In this document: positions 35,658 to 45,105 of the stretch, piece by piece
Position numbering within the stretch: position 1 is the stretch's first letter
Layout of the letters: each line of letters opens with the position of its first letter
Source of the DNA: Azospirillum endophyticum
GTDB lineage: Bacteria; Pseudomonadota; Alphaproteobacteria; Azospirillales; Azospirillaceae
Assembly: GCF_016595245.1 (NCBI RefSeq)
Contig: NZ_JAENHM010000048.1
Location: forward strand, 10,039-62,759
Length of the DNA stretch: 52,721 bases
Direction of reading: 5' to 3'
The notes under the pieces: generated by a model
Database searches by the model: none
The model's input: only the letters and a program-made list of their open reading frames with translations
What the model was told of the DNA's origin: nothing
Made by a program: the position numbers and the translations under genes

Positions 35658-37130
35658 ATGCCGACCCACGTCCCCTTCCGCAAGCCGTTCCGTGCCGCTT
35701 TGGCCGCGCTTTGGCTCGCCGCCGTTCCCGCCCCGGTGGTGCCCGCACCGGCCCGGGCCGGGCTGCTCGACACCGTCCTGTCGGGTGGCGACGAGGCGGC
35801 GCTGGGCGCGCAGGAGCATCCGAAGATCCTGGCCCAGTTCGGCGGGGCGGTGAAGGATGCCCGGCTGCAGGGCTACGTCGACCAGCTCGGCCGCAAACTG
35901 GCCGCCACCACGGCGCTGGCGCGCGAGCCCTGGACCTTCACCGTGCTGGACAGCGACGTGGTCAACGCCTTCGCCCTGCCCGGCGGCTACGTCTACGTCA
36001 CCCGCGGCCTGCTGGCGCTGGCGGAGGACGAGGCCGAGGTGGCCGGCGTGCTGTCGCACGAGATCGGCCATGTCACCGCCCACCATTCGGCGCAGAGCCA
36101 GACCCGGCAGACCATCGCCGGGCTGCTCGCCGCCGGGGTCGGGCTGGTGTTCGGCAACGACACGCTGGCGCAGCTGGCCGGGCTGGGCGGCACCGCGGTG
36201 GTCGCCAGCTATTCCCGCGAGCAGGAGCTGGAGGCCGACCAGCTCGGCGTCGAGACGCTGCGGCGGACCGGCTACGATCCCTTCGCCATGGCGACCTTCC
36301 TGGAGACGCTGCGCCGCGACGGCCAGTATCAGGGGCTGCGTGACGGCAACAAGGGCGAGGGCGGTTTCGACTTCCTGGCCAGCCATCCGGCGACCGAGGA
36401 GCGCGTGCGCCGCGCCGCCGACCTCGCCCGCTCGATGCCCCAGGGCGGCGCCCGGCCGATCGATCCTTACCTGGCGGCGGTCGACGGCATGATCTACGGC
36501 GACAGTCCGGAGAACGGCTATGTCCGCGGCCGGACCTTCGCCCACCCGCAGCTCGGCATCGCCTTCACCGTGCCGCAGGGCTATGCGCTGCTGAACGGCG
36601 CCGACCAGGTGGTCGCCAAGGGGCAGAACGGCACCGCGATGGCCTTCGACGGTGGATCGGCCGCCGGCGTCTCCGACCCGGCCGCTTTCCTGACCGGCGT
36701 CTGGGGCAAGACCGCCGCCCTGTCCAATGTCCAGCGCACCACGATCGGCGGCATGCCGGCGGCGACCGCCACCACGCGCGGCGAGTCCGACGGCAACAGC
36801 GCCGACATCCGGCTGGTGGCGATCCGCGCGCCGGACGGGCGGATGTACCGCTTCACCTTCCTGGCGCCCGCCGGATCGCTGGCCCGCTTCGATGCCGATT
36901 TCCAGGCGGCGGCCAACAGCTTCCACCGGCTGAGCGCGGAGGAGGCCGCCCGCTATCGTCCCCGCCGCGTCCAGGTGGCGACGGTGCAGCCCGGCGACAG
37001 CGTCGCCGGCTTCGTCCGCCGCATGCCGCAGGAGCCTTACGCCGAGGAGCTGTTCCGGATCATCAACGACTTGCCGCCCGGCACCCCGCTGCAACCCGGC
37101 CGCCGGGTGAAGGTGATCGTCGGCGAGTAG
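35658..37130 (+). CDS. M48 family periplasmic metalloprotease, BepA/LoiP-like
   Basis: 490 aa with a signal peptide (1-34). Zinc motif HEIGH (134-138) and the third ligand Glu192 in ELEAD. Unlike BepA it has no clear TPR region; residues about 275-435 form a separate beta-rich domain (FAHPQLGIAFTVPQGYALLNG). The end (about 443-490) resembles a LysM-like unit beginning VQPGDSVAGFVRRM. Probable role: outer-membrane protein quality control, with the tail anchoring it to peptidoglycan. Start ATG 35658. Confidence 0.85.
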   Translation: MPTHVPFRKPFRAALAALWLAAVPAPVVPAPARAGLLDTVLSGGDEAALGAQEHPKILAQFGGAVKDARLQGYVDQLGRKLAATTALAREPWTFTVLDSDVVNAFALPGGYVYVTRGLLALAEDEAEVAGVLSHEIGHVTAHHSAQSQTRQTIAGLLAAGVGLVFGNDTLAQLAGLGGTAVVASYSREQELEADQLGVETLRRTGYDPFAMATFLETLRRDGQYQGLRDGNKGEGGFDFLASHPATEERVRRAADLARSMPQGGARPIDPYLAAVDGMIYGDSPENGYVRGRTFAHPQLGIAFTVPQGYALLNGADQVVAKGQNGTAMAFDGGSAAGVSDPAAFLTGVWGKTAALSNVQRTTIGGMPAATATTRGESDGNSADIRLVAIRAPDGRMYRFTFLAPAGSLARFDADFQAAANSFHRLSAEEAARYRPRRVQVATVQPGDSVAGFVRRMPQEPYAEELFRIINDLPPGTPLQPGRRVKVIVGE

Positions 37131-37225
37131 TCCGCGATCCGGCTTGAGCATGACCGCATGAAATCCGCGTAAGGATACAGCCCCGCGGGTTGCCGCCGGA
37201 CGGATGGGCGGGTAGGCTGCCGCGC

Positions 37226-39268
37226 ATGCCCGATACCCCTTCAGCGCGCACCCCGACTGCCCCTACCCTTCCGGCGATGGCCGTGAAGCCGGCCGGCAAG
37301 CCGGCGGCGAAGTCCGCGCCGCGGCCGAAAGGGAAATCGGGACCGAGGCCCTTCGGGCGCCGGCGGCTGCGGCTCCCCATCGCCGCGGTGCTGGTGGCGG
37401 GGTTCGGGTCGCTGATGCTGGCGGCGGTCGCCAGCGTTCTGGTTCTGGGACTGGTCAGCGCCGGGACCAACACCTTCGCCCTGCTGAACGACAAGGCCGA
37501 TCTGGCGCTGGCCGGGGTGGAGGTGCGGGTGCGCCACCAGCTCGACCCGGCGCGGGAGATGGCGCGCTTCGTCGCCGGGCTGATCGAGCGCGGCGAGTTG
37601 CGCGCCGGCGACAACACGGCGATGACCGACACGCTGCGCGGTGCGCTGGCCGGTGCGCCCGACGTCACCGGCCTCGCCTTCGTCCGCCCGGACCTGACCG
37701 GGGTCCGGGTCGGCCGGCTGAACGGCGGGCTGGTCGCCGAGCCGTTCGACATGCAGGGCGAAAGCGACATCCCGCCCGAGGTGCTGGACGGTCCCAACCG
37801 CAGCGCCGCCAGCTGGGCCGATCCGCGCTGGCTGAAGGAGGCGCAGAACAGCTTCGTCACCCTTTACCAGCCGGTGCGGCGCGACGGCCGCTATCTGGGA
37901 CAGGTGGCGGTCGGCGTCTCGCTGGGCGATCTGTCGCGGTTCCTGCAGGTGCTGTATGTGGAGCAGGGGCTGAACGCCTTCGTGTTGTACGACCACGACC
38001 ATGTGCTGGCCCACCCGGCCCTGGTCGGCCGGACCTTCGACTTCTCCGGCAAGCTGAACGGGCCGCCGCTGCCGCGCATCGACCAGGTGGATGACCCGGC
38101 GCTGGCGGCTTTGTGGTCCAGCGGCGTTCCGGTCCAGTCGCTGAAGAAGCGGGTGGAGGCGCGCGCCGTCCAGGTTCTCGGCAGCGACTACATCTTCCTG
38201 ACCCGCAAGATGGCGGGTTACGGCCAGCAGGACTGGATCATCGGCATCGGCTATCGGGATGGCGAGCTGAACGTCGAGGTCCGCCGGCTCTACATCACCG
38301 GTGCGGTCGGCTTCGCCATCCTGCTGGTGTCGGTCGGGGTGGCGCTGCTGGTCGGGCGGCGGATCAGCCGGCAGGTGGCGCGGCTGGCCGAGGCCGCCGA
38401 CCGTGTCCGCGCCTTCGAATTCCGCGCCATTCCGGATCTGCCGGACTCCCGTCTGCGCGAGATGGCGCGCGCCGCCACTGCCTTCAACGCCATGATCGCC
38501 GGCCTGCGCTGGTTCGAGACCTATGTGCCGAAGGCGCTGGTCCTGCGCCTGATGCGCCAGCGCGAGACCGAGGGCGGGCTCGATTCCGTGCAGCGCGAGG
38601 TGACGGTGATGTTCACCGACATCCGCGGCTTCTCCCGCATGGCCGAGCATATGGCCGCCGCCGACACCGCCGCCCTGCTGAACGAGCATTTCACCCTGCT
38701 TGCCGCCTGCATCGAGGCGGAGGGCGGCACGGTGGACAAGTTCATCGGCGATTCGCTGATGGCCTTCTGGGGAGCGCCCGAGGCACAGGAGGACCACGCC
38801 ATCCGCGGGCTGCGCGCGGCCCTGGCGATCCACCACGCCATCCGTGCCGACAACCGCCGCCGCGTCGCCGAAGGCCGGGCGCCGATCCATGTCCGCGTCG
38901 GGCTGCACAGCGGCCCGGTGGTGGTGGGCAACATCGGCTCCGACAGCCGGATCAACTACACCATCGTCGGCGACACCGTGAACGTCGCCGCCCGCATCGA
39001 GGAGCTGTCGGCGGCCCTGCAGGGCGATGCCGAAGTGATCGTGCTGACCAGCGGCGTCACCGCCGCCAAGGGCAAGGACGTCGTCCCGCTGGTCCGCCAG
39101 GGCGGACGGTCGCTCCGCGGCCGCACCGGCATGACCGAACTCTGGCGCCTCGTTCTGGGGGACGAAAAGAAGGACGCGGCGAAGGTGGCGGCATCGGCAG
39201 GTGGGACGGCGACGCCGCCCGCTCCCGCTCCCGAGGCGGAAGCGGGCATCCTGCCGATTGGCAGGTAA
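37226..39268 (+). CDS. class III adenylate/guanylate cyclase with periplasmic sensor
   Basis: 680 aa. A basic Pro-rich N-terminus (1-50) precedes TM1 (about 52-80). A dCache-like periplasmic domain follows (about 85-350), then TM2 (about 356-376), HAMP (about 377-430) and the cyclase catalytic domain (about 455-625). Metal-binding Asp are visible in VMFTDIRGFS and GDSLMAFWG, and the closing NYTIVGDTVNVAARIE is typical. Makes cAMP or possibly cGMP. It stands alone, with no receptor gene nearby. Start ATG 37226; a TTG at 37190 is possible. Confidence 0.88.
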   Translation: MPDTPSARTPTAPTLPAMAVKPAGKPAAKSAPRPKGKSGPRPFGRRRLRLPIAAVLVAGFGSLMLAAVASVLVLGLVSAGTNTFALLNDKADLALAGVEVRVRHQLDPAREMARFVAGLIERGELRAGDNTAMTDTLRGALAGAPDVTGLAFVRPDLTGVRVGRLNGGLVAEPFDMQGESDIPPEVLDGPNRSAASWADPRWLKEAQNSFVTLYQPVRRDGRYLGQVAVGVSLGDLSRFLQVLYVEQGLNAFVLYDHDHVLAHPALVGRTFDFSGKLNGPPLPRIDQVDDPALAALWSSGVPVQSLKKRVEARAVQVLGSDYIFLTRKMAGYGQQDWIIGIGYRDGELNVEVRRLYITGAVGFAILLVSVGVALLVGRRISRQVARLAEAADRVRAFEFRAIPDLPDSRLREMARAATAFNAMIAGLRWFETYVPKALVLRLMRQRETEGGLDSVQREVTVMFTDIRGFSRMAEHMAAADTAALLNEHFTLLAACIEAEGGTVDKFIGDSLMAFWGAPEAQEDHAIRGLRAALAIHHAIRADNRRRVAEGRAPIHVRVGLHSGPVVVGNIGSDSRINYTIVGDTVNVAARIEELSAALQGDAEVIVLTSGVTAAKGKDVVPLVRQGGRSLRGRTGMTELWRLVLGDEKKDAAKVAASAGGTATPPAPAPEAEAGILPIGR

Positions 39269-39346
39269 GGATACACCCTGAACAGACCGTCTTTTTCCAG
39301 CTAAGTCACTGACAAATCTGGAAACGATTCCGTGCCGATCCTTACC

Positions 39347-41218
39347 TCAACGCCAGCTGCGCCGGCCGTTGCGGCGGTCGTCCTCGTCGAACAGCTCGGC
39401 CAGCTTGTTCATCATCGTGCCGCCCAGCTGCTCGGCGTCGACGATGGTGACGGCGCGGCGGTAGTAGCGGGTGACGTCATGGCCGATGCCGATCGCCACC
39501 AGCTCCACCGGCGACCGCGTCTCGATCTGCTCGATGGTCTGGCGCAGGTGGCGCTCCAGATAGTTGCCGGCATTCACCGACAGGGTCGAATCGTCCACCG
39601 GCGCGCCGTCGGAGATCACCATCAGGATGCGGCGCTGTTCCGGCCGGCCGAGCAGGCGGTTGTGCGCCCATTGCAGCGCCTCGCCGTCGATGTTCTCCTT
39701 CAGGATGCCTTCGCGCAGCATCAGGCCCAGGTTCTTGCGGGCACGCCGCCACGGCATGTCGGCGGCCTTGTAGACGATGTGGCGCAGATCGTTCAGCCGG
39801 CCGGGATGCGGCGGCTTGCCGGCGGCGACCCAGGCCTCGCGTGCCTGGCCGCCCTTCCAGGCGCGGGTCGTGAAGCCCAGCACCTCCACCTTCACCGCGC
39901 AGCGCTCCAGCGTGCGGGCGAGGATGTCGGCGCTCATCGCGGCGATGGAGATCGGCCGGCCGCGCATCGAGCCGGAATTGTCGATCAGCAGCGACACCAC
40001 GGTGTCGCGGAAGTCCATCTCCTTCTCCGCCTTGAAGGAGAGCGGCAGGACCGGGTTGGCGACGACGCGGGCCAACCGGGCGGCGTCGAGGATGCCCTCC
40101 TCCAGGTCGAAATTCCAGGAGCGCTGCTGCTTGGCCATCAGCCGGCGCTGCAGCCGGTTCGCCAGCTTGGAGATCACGCCCTGCAGATTCTGCAGCTGCT
40201 GGTCCAGCAGGTGGCGCAGCCGCTCCAGCTCCGCCGGGTCGCAGAGGTCGGCGGCGTCGACCACCTCGTCATACTGGGTGGTGAAGGCCTTGTAGGCGTT
40301 GGGATCGGGCTCGTTGCGGCGGCTGGCGTCGTTGCGCCAGGGCTGGCCGGGGCCGGCGGGCTCCTCCGCCCCCTCGCCCTCGCCCATCTCCATGTCGCCT
40401 TCCTCGCCGGCGCCCTCCTCGGCGCTCTCGCCGGCCTCCGATGAGTCCTGCATCTCCGACGAAGCCATGGATTCGGACTCCGACTGGTCGTCGTCCTGGC
40501 CGCGGGTCTGGCCGTGCTCGGGCGACTCCTCGTCCTCGGAGGACTGGGTCTGCTGGTCCTCCTCCTCCTCCTGGTCGGCTTCCTGCCCGACTTCCATGTC
40601 GAGGTCGGCCAGCAGCCGGCGGACGGCCTTGGCATAGGCCTCCTGGTCGCCGGCGTAGGTCGCCAGCCCCTTCATGTCCCGGCCCAGCCGCTCCTCGATC
40701 CACGGGCGCCAGAGATCGACGGCATGGGCGGCGGCGGGCGGCGGCGTGGCCCCGGTCATCGCCTCGCGCGCCATCAGCCGCAGCGCTTCCGACAGCGGCA
40801 CCTGCCCACGGTCGTCGAAGCGGTCGAAGCCCTGGCGGGTGTAGCGATCCTCCAGCGCCGCTTCCAGATTGTGGGCGACGCCGGCCATGTCGCGGCTGCC
40901 CAGCGCCTCGCAGCGCGCCTGTTCCATCGCGTCATAGGCCTGGCGGGCCGCATCGCCGAGCGGCATGCGGTGGGCATGCACCGTGGCGTCGTGGTAGCGC
41001 AGCCGAAGCGCGACGGCATCGGCCGCCCCGCGCAGCTTGGCGACCTCGACGGGGTTGAGGTCGCGCGCCGGCAGCGGCACCCGCACCCGCTGGCCGGCCA
41101 GCCCCGGCGGATCGGACGAAAAGCCCACCTGCACCTCCGCTCGCCGGGACATGGCGCGCACCGTGGCGGTGGTGGACCGCTTGAAGGCCTCGACGGGGGT
41201 GTCGTTCTGGGTGGTCAT
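39347..41218 (-). CDS. cobT: aerobic cobaltochelatase subunit CobT
   Basis: 623 aa. Partner of CobS and CobN in ATP-dependent insertion of cobalt into hydrogenobyrinic acid a,c-diamide. A helical N-terminal domain is followed by a very acidic linker (about 205-300, long Glu/Asp/Ser/Gln runs) and a C-terminal von Willebrand A domain with MIDAS DNSGSM (413-418). Its ATG lies 4 nt after the toxin stop, with no ribosome site of its own visible, so translation is probably coupled to the toxin gene. cobN is not in the window. Confidence 0.93.
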   Translation of the reverse strand: MTTQNDTPVEAFKRSTTATVRAMSRRAEVQVGFSSDPPGLAGQRVRVPLPARDLNPVEVAKLRGAADAVALRLRYHDATVHAHRMPLGDAARQAYDAMEQARCEALGSRDMAGVAHNLEAALEDRYTRQGFDRFDDRGQVPLSEALRLMAREAMTGATPPPAAAHAVDLWRPWIEERLGRDMKGLATYAGDQEAYAKAVRRLLADLDMEVGQEADQEEEEDQQTQSSEDEESPEHGQTRGQDDDQSESESMASSEMQDSSEAGESAEEGAGEEGDMEMGEGEGAEEPAGPGQPWRNDASRRNEPDPNAYKAFTTQYDEVVDAADLCDPAELERLRHLLDQQLQNLQGVISKLANRLQRRLMAKQQRSWNFDLEEGILDAARLARVVANPVLPLSFKAEKEMDFRDTVVSLLIDNSGSMRGRPISIAAMSADILARTLERCAVKVEVLGFTTRAWKGGQAREAWVAAGKPPHPGRLNDLRHIVYKAADMPWRRARKNLGLMLREGILKENIDGEALQWAHNRLLGRPEQRRILMVISDGAPVDDSTLSVNAGNYLERHLRQTIEQIETRSPVELVAIGIGHDVTRYYRRAVTIVDAEQLGGTMMNKLAELFDEDDRRNGRRSWR

Positions 41219-41222
41219 ATCA

Positions 41223-41621
41223 TCAAGCCGGATGTTGAAATTCTGGCAGGCGCGCGGCCTTCCGGTCGAAAGTCAGCGTGCAGGCGCAGCCGGAAACCCG
41301 GTTGCCCACGGCGATCAGCCCGTCGGCGAAACCGGCCGGACCGGTACGGTAGCGCTCCAAAGCTTCAAGCGCCACTTCGCGGTCCTCGACGATCAGGCCC
41401 ACGGTGTTCAGAAGGCGGTCGAGGATCGAGCAGATTTCCGCGCGCGGACGCTTGTAGGCCCGTTCCATCACCCAGACGACTTCCGCCAACACGATCCTGT
41501 TCACGAACAGCCGCTTGCCGTCCGCCACTGCAAGACTGACGGCATTGCGGGCGCGGGCGGCCTGTTCCTGGTCATCGTCGACGATCAGGCGGACGAGCGT
41601 GTTCGTGTCCAGTCCGATCAT
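41223..41621 (-). CDS. PIN domain toxin, VapC family
   Basis: 132 aa PIN-fold RNase. The four acidic residues expected in VapC toxins are present: Asp5 ([11 protein letters not shown]), Glu47 (VLAEVVWV), Asp100 (GFADGLIA) and Asp119 (TFDRKA). VapC proteins cleave tRNA or rRNA. Start ATG 41619-41621 overlaps the antitoxin stop by 4 bases. It is inserted between cobS and cobT. Confidence 0.88.
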   Translation of the reverse strand: MIGLDTNTLVRLIVDDDQEQAARARNAVSLAVADGKRLFVNRIVLAEVVWVMERAYKRPRAEICSILDRLLNTVGLIVEDREVALEALERYRTGPAGFADGLIAVGNRVSGCACTLTFDRKAARLPEFQHPA

Positions 41622-42166
41622 GTCCGCCGGAATCTCTCGGCAGCGGCATCCTCGATGGCCTCGTCCATCTCCTCCACCGACACCGGCCGGTGGAAACGAC
41701 CGGCGATGCCGAACAGATCCTCGATCCGATGCTTCGGGCCGGGGTGAGCCACGGTCGCTGCAACCTCGGGCAAGGCGAGCGGCGTGTCGGCGAACGGGTC
41801 GGCGGAGGCCGCCTGCCGTCCGTCGCAGGCCCGGCGATAGTAGCCGGTGATGTAAACCCGCAGTGCCGACGCCAAGATCTGCGGGGCATCGTCGGGTGCC
41901 CGGTCGCCACGGTGGGCAATGGCCGCGACCCGATCCCGGACCAGATCGCACAACTCCTCGACGGAGCGCCCTTCCCGCTTGGCGATGTCCGCCAGCGCCT
42001 CCCATAGGAAGGGTTCCAGGGGTGCCGTGGTCGGGGAAAGCGCGAGGCCGTGGTCGTCATCGGTCACTTCGACCCGCAGGGAGTCGCCGGGACCGAGCCG
42101 AAGCCGGTCACGCACGCTTTGCGGAAGCGTGAGTTTCCCGTCCGGTCCGATCCATGCGTATCCCAT
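41618..42166 (-). CDS. fused AbrB-type / RHH_4-like antitoxin
   Basis: 182 aa, longer than typical VapB (about 75-90 aa). Residues 1-47 are an AbrB/MazE-type swapped-hairpin DNA-binding domain (GPDGKLTLPQSVRDRLRL). Residues 51-135 (LWEALADIAKREG, then ALRVYITGYYRRAC and DPFADTPLALP) resemble the RHH-domain protein at 44616-45098 over about 85 positions. The end (148-182), HRIEDLFGIAGRFHRPVSV plus an EEMDEAI helix, looks like a toxin-neutralising VapB tail. It presumably represses its own operon and blocks the PIN toxin. Confidence 0.82.
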   Translation of the reverse strand: MGYAWIGPDGKLTLPQSVRDRLRLGPGDSLRVEVTDDDHGLALSPTTAPLEPFLWEALADIAKREGRSVEELCDLVRDRVAAIAHRGDRAPDDAPQILASALRVYITGYYRRACDGRQAASADPFADTPLALPEVAATVAHPGPKHRIEDLFGIAGRFHRPVSVEEMDEAIEDAAAERFRRT

Positions 42167-42199
42167 CGCTTTCCTCCGTCCGGTCTACCGGCCGACCTC

Positions 42200-43204
42200 T
42201 CACACGAGGGTCGCCTGGACCCCCGTCTCCGGCAGCTCGACGCCGAAGCAGCGCTGGTAGTATTCGGCCACCGTCGGCCGCTCCACCTCGTCGCACTTGT
42301 TGAGGAAGGTGATGCGGAAGGCGAAGGCGACGTCGTTGAAGATCTGCGCGTTCTCGGCCCAGGTGATCACCGTGCGCGGGCTCATGACGGTGGAGATGTC
42401 GCCGTTGATGAAGCCGGCGCGGGTCAGGTCGGCCAGACGCACCATCGACGCCACCGTATCCCGACCCTTGGCGTCGTCGTAGGACGCGACCTTGGCCTGG
42501 ACGATCTTCACCTCGGCGTCGACCGGCAGGTAGTTCAGCGTCGCCACGATGTTCCAACGGTCCATCTGGCCCTGGTTGATCTGCTGCGTGCCATGATAGA
42601 GGCCGGTGGTGTCGCCCAGGCCCACCGTGTTCGCGGTGGCGAACAGGCGGAAGGCCGGGTGCGGGCGGATGACGCGGTTCTGGTCGAGCAGCGTCAGCTT
42701 GCCTTCCACCTCCAGCACGCGCTGGATCACGAACATCACGTCGGGACGGCCGGCGTCGTATTCGTCGAACACCAGGGCGCAGGCATGCTGCAGGGCCCAG
42801 GGCAGGATGCCCTCGCGGTATTCGGTGACCTGCACGCCGTCGCGCAGGACGATGGCGTCCTTGCCCATCAGGTCGATGCGGCTGATGTGGCTGTCCAGGT
42901 TGACGCGGATGCAGGGCCAGTTCAGCCGGGCCGCCACCTGCTCGATGTGGGTCGACTTGCCGGTGCCGTGATAGCCCTGGACCATGACGCGGCGGTTGTA
43001 GGCGAAGCCGGCGAGGATGGACAGCGTCGTGTCCCGGTCGAACCGGTAGGCGCTGTCGAGGTCGGGCACATGCTCCGAGCGCTGGCTGAAGGCCGGCACC
43101 TGCATGTCGCTGTCGATGCCGAAGACCTTGCGCACCGAGACCGTCGTGTCGGGCTTGTGGTCGAACAGGGCCGAGCTGGCCTGGGTCGCTCCTTGGGAAG
43201 CCAT
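42200..43204 (-). CDS. cobS: aerobic cobaltochelatase subunit CobS
   Basis: 334 aa AAA+ ATPase (MoxR-like) that forms the motor of the cobaltochelatase with CobT. Walker [10 protein letters not shown] (77-85), Walker B LVFDEYD (about 143-149) and the sensor block [14 protein letters not shown] are present. Length matches CobS of Pseudomonas denitrificans (about 332 aa). It begins 74 nt after the J-domain gene and ends 33 nt before the antitoxin gene, in one probable operon. Confidence 0.94.
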   Translation of the reverse strand: MASQGATQASSALFDHKPDTTVSVRKVFGIDSDMQVPAFSQRSEHVPDLDSAYRFDRDTTLSILAGFAYNRRVMVQGYHGTGKSTHIEQVAARLNWPCIRVNLDSHISRIDLMGKDAIVLRDGVQVTEYREGILPWALQHACALVFDEYDAGRPDVMFVIQRVLEVEGKLTLLDQNRVIRPHPAFRLFATANTVGLGDTTGLYHGTQQINQGQMDRWNIVATLNYLPVDAEVKIVQAKVASYDDAKGRDTVASMVRLADLTRAGFINGDISTVMSPRTVITWAENAQIFNDVAFAFRITFLNKCDEVERPTVAEYYQRCFGVELPETGVQATLV

Positions 43205-43278
43205 GGGTGGTTTCTTACGTTCCAGCGAGTGTCGGTTGTCCGGCGGCCGCGGGATTGACCCGGCCCGCCAACGGGGGT

Positions 43279-43863
43279 TCAGGCAGCATAACAGGCTTTC
43301 AGCGTATTGTAGGCCTGATTGATTTCTTTCAGGCGTTCTTCCGCAGCCTTGTCGCCGCCGTTGGCATCGGGATGATGCTTTTTCGCAAGCTCCCGATAGC
43401 GTGCCTTGATCCGCGCGAAGTCCACGGGAGGCGTCAATTCGAGGACCGCCAGCGCCTTTTCCTCTTCGGTGCGGGCGTGGTGGCGCCGGTGCGCCTTTTC
43501 CTCGTTCTTCGTCTTGCCGGTGTCCTGGCCGAATTCGAAACTGAAGCCGTTGACCACGCGGTCGCGGATGAAGCGCTCCTGCGTCGCCCATTTGCCGAGC
43601 GGCCAGCTCGGCCGCTGCCAGGTCGTGTCTTGCCGCACCTCCGCCTCGATCTGGTCGGTGGACATGCCGGCGTAATAGTCCCAGGCCCGGTTGTACTCCC
43701 GGACATGGTCCAGGCAGAACCACCAGTATTCGTTGAGGCTGCTGCGGCTCTTCGGCGCACGGTATTCGCCCGCGGCGACGCAATCGGGATGGTCGCACAC
43801 ACGGGTGGCCGCGCGCGGGGCGGCATAGCTGTCGTAACTGGAGCGGGTGCGGTTCCTGGTCAT
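43279..43863 (-). CDS. J-domain protein with N-terminal zinc-site-like region
   Basis: 194 aa. The N-terminal region has Cys23, Cys28, Cys50 and His53, a possible zinc site. The middle is rich in aromatic residues, and a C-terminal J domain (about 135-190) has HPD at 164-166. It is an Hsp40 co-chaperone of restricted phylogeny. The gene lies directly ahead of cobS, so it may recruit DnaK to cobaltochelatase assembly, but that is only inferred from position. Start ATG 43861-43863. Confidence 0.82.
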   Translation of the reverse strand: MTRNRTRSSYDSYAAPRAATRVCDHPDCVAAGEYRAPKSRSSLNEYWWFCLDHVREYNRAWDYYAGMSTDQIEAEVRQDTTWQRPSWPLGKWATQERFIRDRVVNGFSFEFGQDTGKTKNEEKAHRRHHARTEEEKALAVLELTPPVDFARIKARYRELAKKHHPDANGGDKAAEERLKEINQAYNTLKACYAA

Positions 43864-44073
43864 CGGGCAAGTATGGGAAGAGCCGGTGCCTCTGGCAAGC
43901 ACGCCGAATCAGGCTTCCGTCATCCGCAATCAGCGGGGCGTCGCGCTTGACAGACGCTTGACAGAGCGGGGATCGCCCCCTCTCCTGATTCCGGGCGGTG
44001 CCTGCGGGAAACGCTTTCCCGCCGCCGCCATCCGCCGCATCCCCGGCCAGCGCCGAGACATCAGGATCCTGCC

Positions 44074-44349
44074 ATGGAATACGCCACCCGCATCCGCGAG
44101 AAGCTGGCCGCCGGACTGGCGCCGGAACGGCTCGAGGTCGTCGACGACAGCGCCCGCCATGCCGGCCATGCCGGGGCCGATGCCGCCGGGGAAACCCATT
44201 TCCACGTCACCGTCGTCTCCGCCGCCTTCGCCGGGAAATCGCGGGTCGAGCGCCAGCGGATGGTCTATGCCCTGCTGGCCGATGAACTGCGCGAACGGGT
44301 GCATGCACTGGGCCTAACCACGCAAACCCCCGGCGAAGCCGGGGCCTGA
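44074..44349 (+). CDS. BolA family protein
   Basis: 91 aa with the BolA fold. The signature is [27 protein letters not shown] (written here in part: residues about 42-59 and on), including the C-terminal RxxxH-type His77 used with monothiol glutaredoxin to bind a [2Fe-2S] cluster. Divergent from the J-domain gene with a 210-nt upstream region. It has an extra His in the [14 protein letters not shown] loop. Role: iron-sulfur trafficking or stress regulation. Confidence 0.88.
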   Translation: MEYATRIREKLAAGLAPERLEVVDDSARHAGHAGADAAGETHFHVTVVSAAFAGKSRVERQRMVYALLADELRERVHALGLTTQTPGEAGA

Positions 44350-44450
44350 ACGGGACGCTCCCCTCACGCTTCCCCCTGCCCGCTCCGCGTGCCGATCCAC
44401 GCGTGCACTTGGCGGCGGGCGATCGAGAAGCCGGAATTACATACATATGA

Positions 44451-44549
44451 ATGCAACCAAAAGGCGATTCCTGGAAGTGATGTAAGAACCTGAGACGTCA
44501 GCGCGGTTGCATTTCTCGCTGCGTTTAGTAAAGTGCCGTATATGCAACC
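44451..44549. promoter_or_regulatory. three ATGCAACC sites, candidate operator
   Basis: ATGCAACC at 44451-44458, its reverse complement at 44505-44512 and ATGCAACC again at 44542-44549. All lie in an AT-rich stretch ahead of the RHH-domain gene (start 44616). RHH regulators usually bind repeated short sites and repress themselves, so this is a plausible autoregulatory operator. No binding data exist here. Confidence 0.5.
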
Positions 44550-44615
44550 ATTTATCGCGCCGGGGTGGACAAGAACTTCGCATGTCCGCCGGCGGCTTCG
44601 TGGAAGGGGCTGCGG

Positions 44616-45098
44616 ATGGCGAAGCGTGGGCCGAAAAAGAAACGTGCGAACACTTCCCAGGCTGGGGTGGAACCGTTGAGAAGCCAGAACATCATGATCG
44701 GCGGCCACCGCACGAGCATGAGGCTGGAACCGTCGATGTGGGACGCCCTGGAGGATATCGGCCGCCGGGAAGGTCTGACCGTCAACCGCCTCTGCACCCA
44801 GATCAAGGAGCGGATCGAGGAACAGGCTCGCCGCCGGGGCATCGATCCGGACGATGCGGACGTCACCCTGACGTCCGCCGTGCGCGTCTTCATCGCCTCC
44901 TATTACCGGCGGGCCTGTACCGAGGACGGCCATCTGCGCGCCGGCCATGGCGGCAGCGACCCGTTCGTCGGCACGCCATTCGATCTGCCGGCGTCGGGCG
45001 AGGCCGAGGGCGTCAAGACCGCGATCGCCGCCAGCAGCGGCTACCAGGCGCCGAATCCGGCGCTGCCCGGTCCCGTCCGATCCGGTCTGGACGCCTGA
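44616..45098 (+). CDS. ribbon-helix-helix (RHH_4-like) transcriptional regulator
   Basis: 160 aa. A basic N-terminal tail (AKRGPKKKR) precedes the RHH unit: strand GGHRTSMRLEP (about 29-39), helix MWDALEDIGRREG and second helix NRLCTQIKERIEEQ. A conserved extension SAVRVFIASYYRRAC (88-101) and SDPFVGTPFDLP (114-125) follows. The GGAAGGGG site lies 6 nt before ATG 44616. A GTG start at 44565 would add 17 residues. It likely represses its own promoter. It resembles the middle of the antitoxin at 41618-42166. Confidence 0.8.
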   Translation: MAKRGPKKKRANTSQAGVEPLRSQNIMIGGHRTSMRLEPSMWDALEDIGRREGLTVNRLCTQIKERIEEQARRRGIDPDDADVTLTSAVRVFIASYYRRACTEDGHLRAGHGGSDPFVGTPFDLPASGEAEGVKTAIAASSGYQAPNPALPGPVRSGLDA

Positions 45099-45105
45099 AC
45101 GACGC

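Noticed and set aside
39269..39346. Possible bidirectional terminator between the cyclase gene and cobT (TTTCCAG/CTGGAAA, and GGTAAGGAT/ATCCTTACC)
   Set aside because: The stems are short with long loops, and neither is followed by a convincing T-run.
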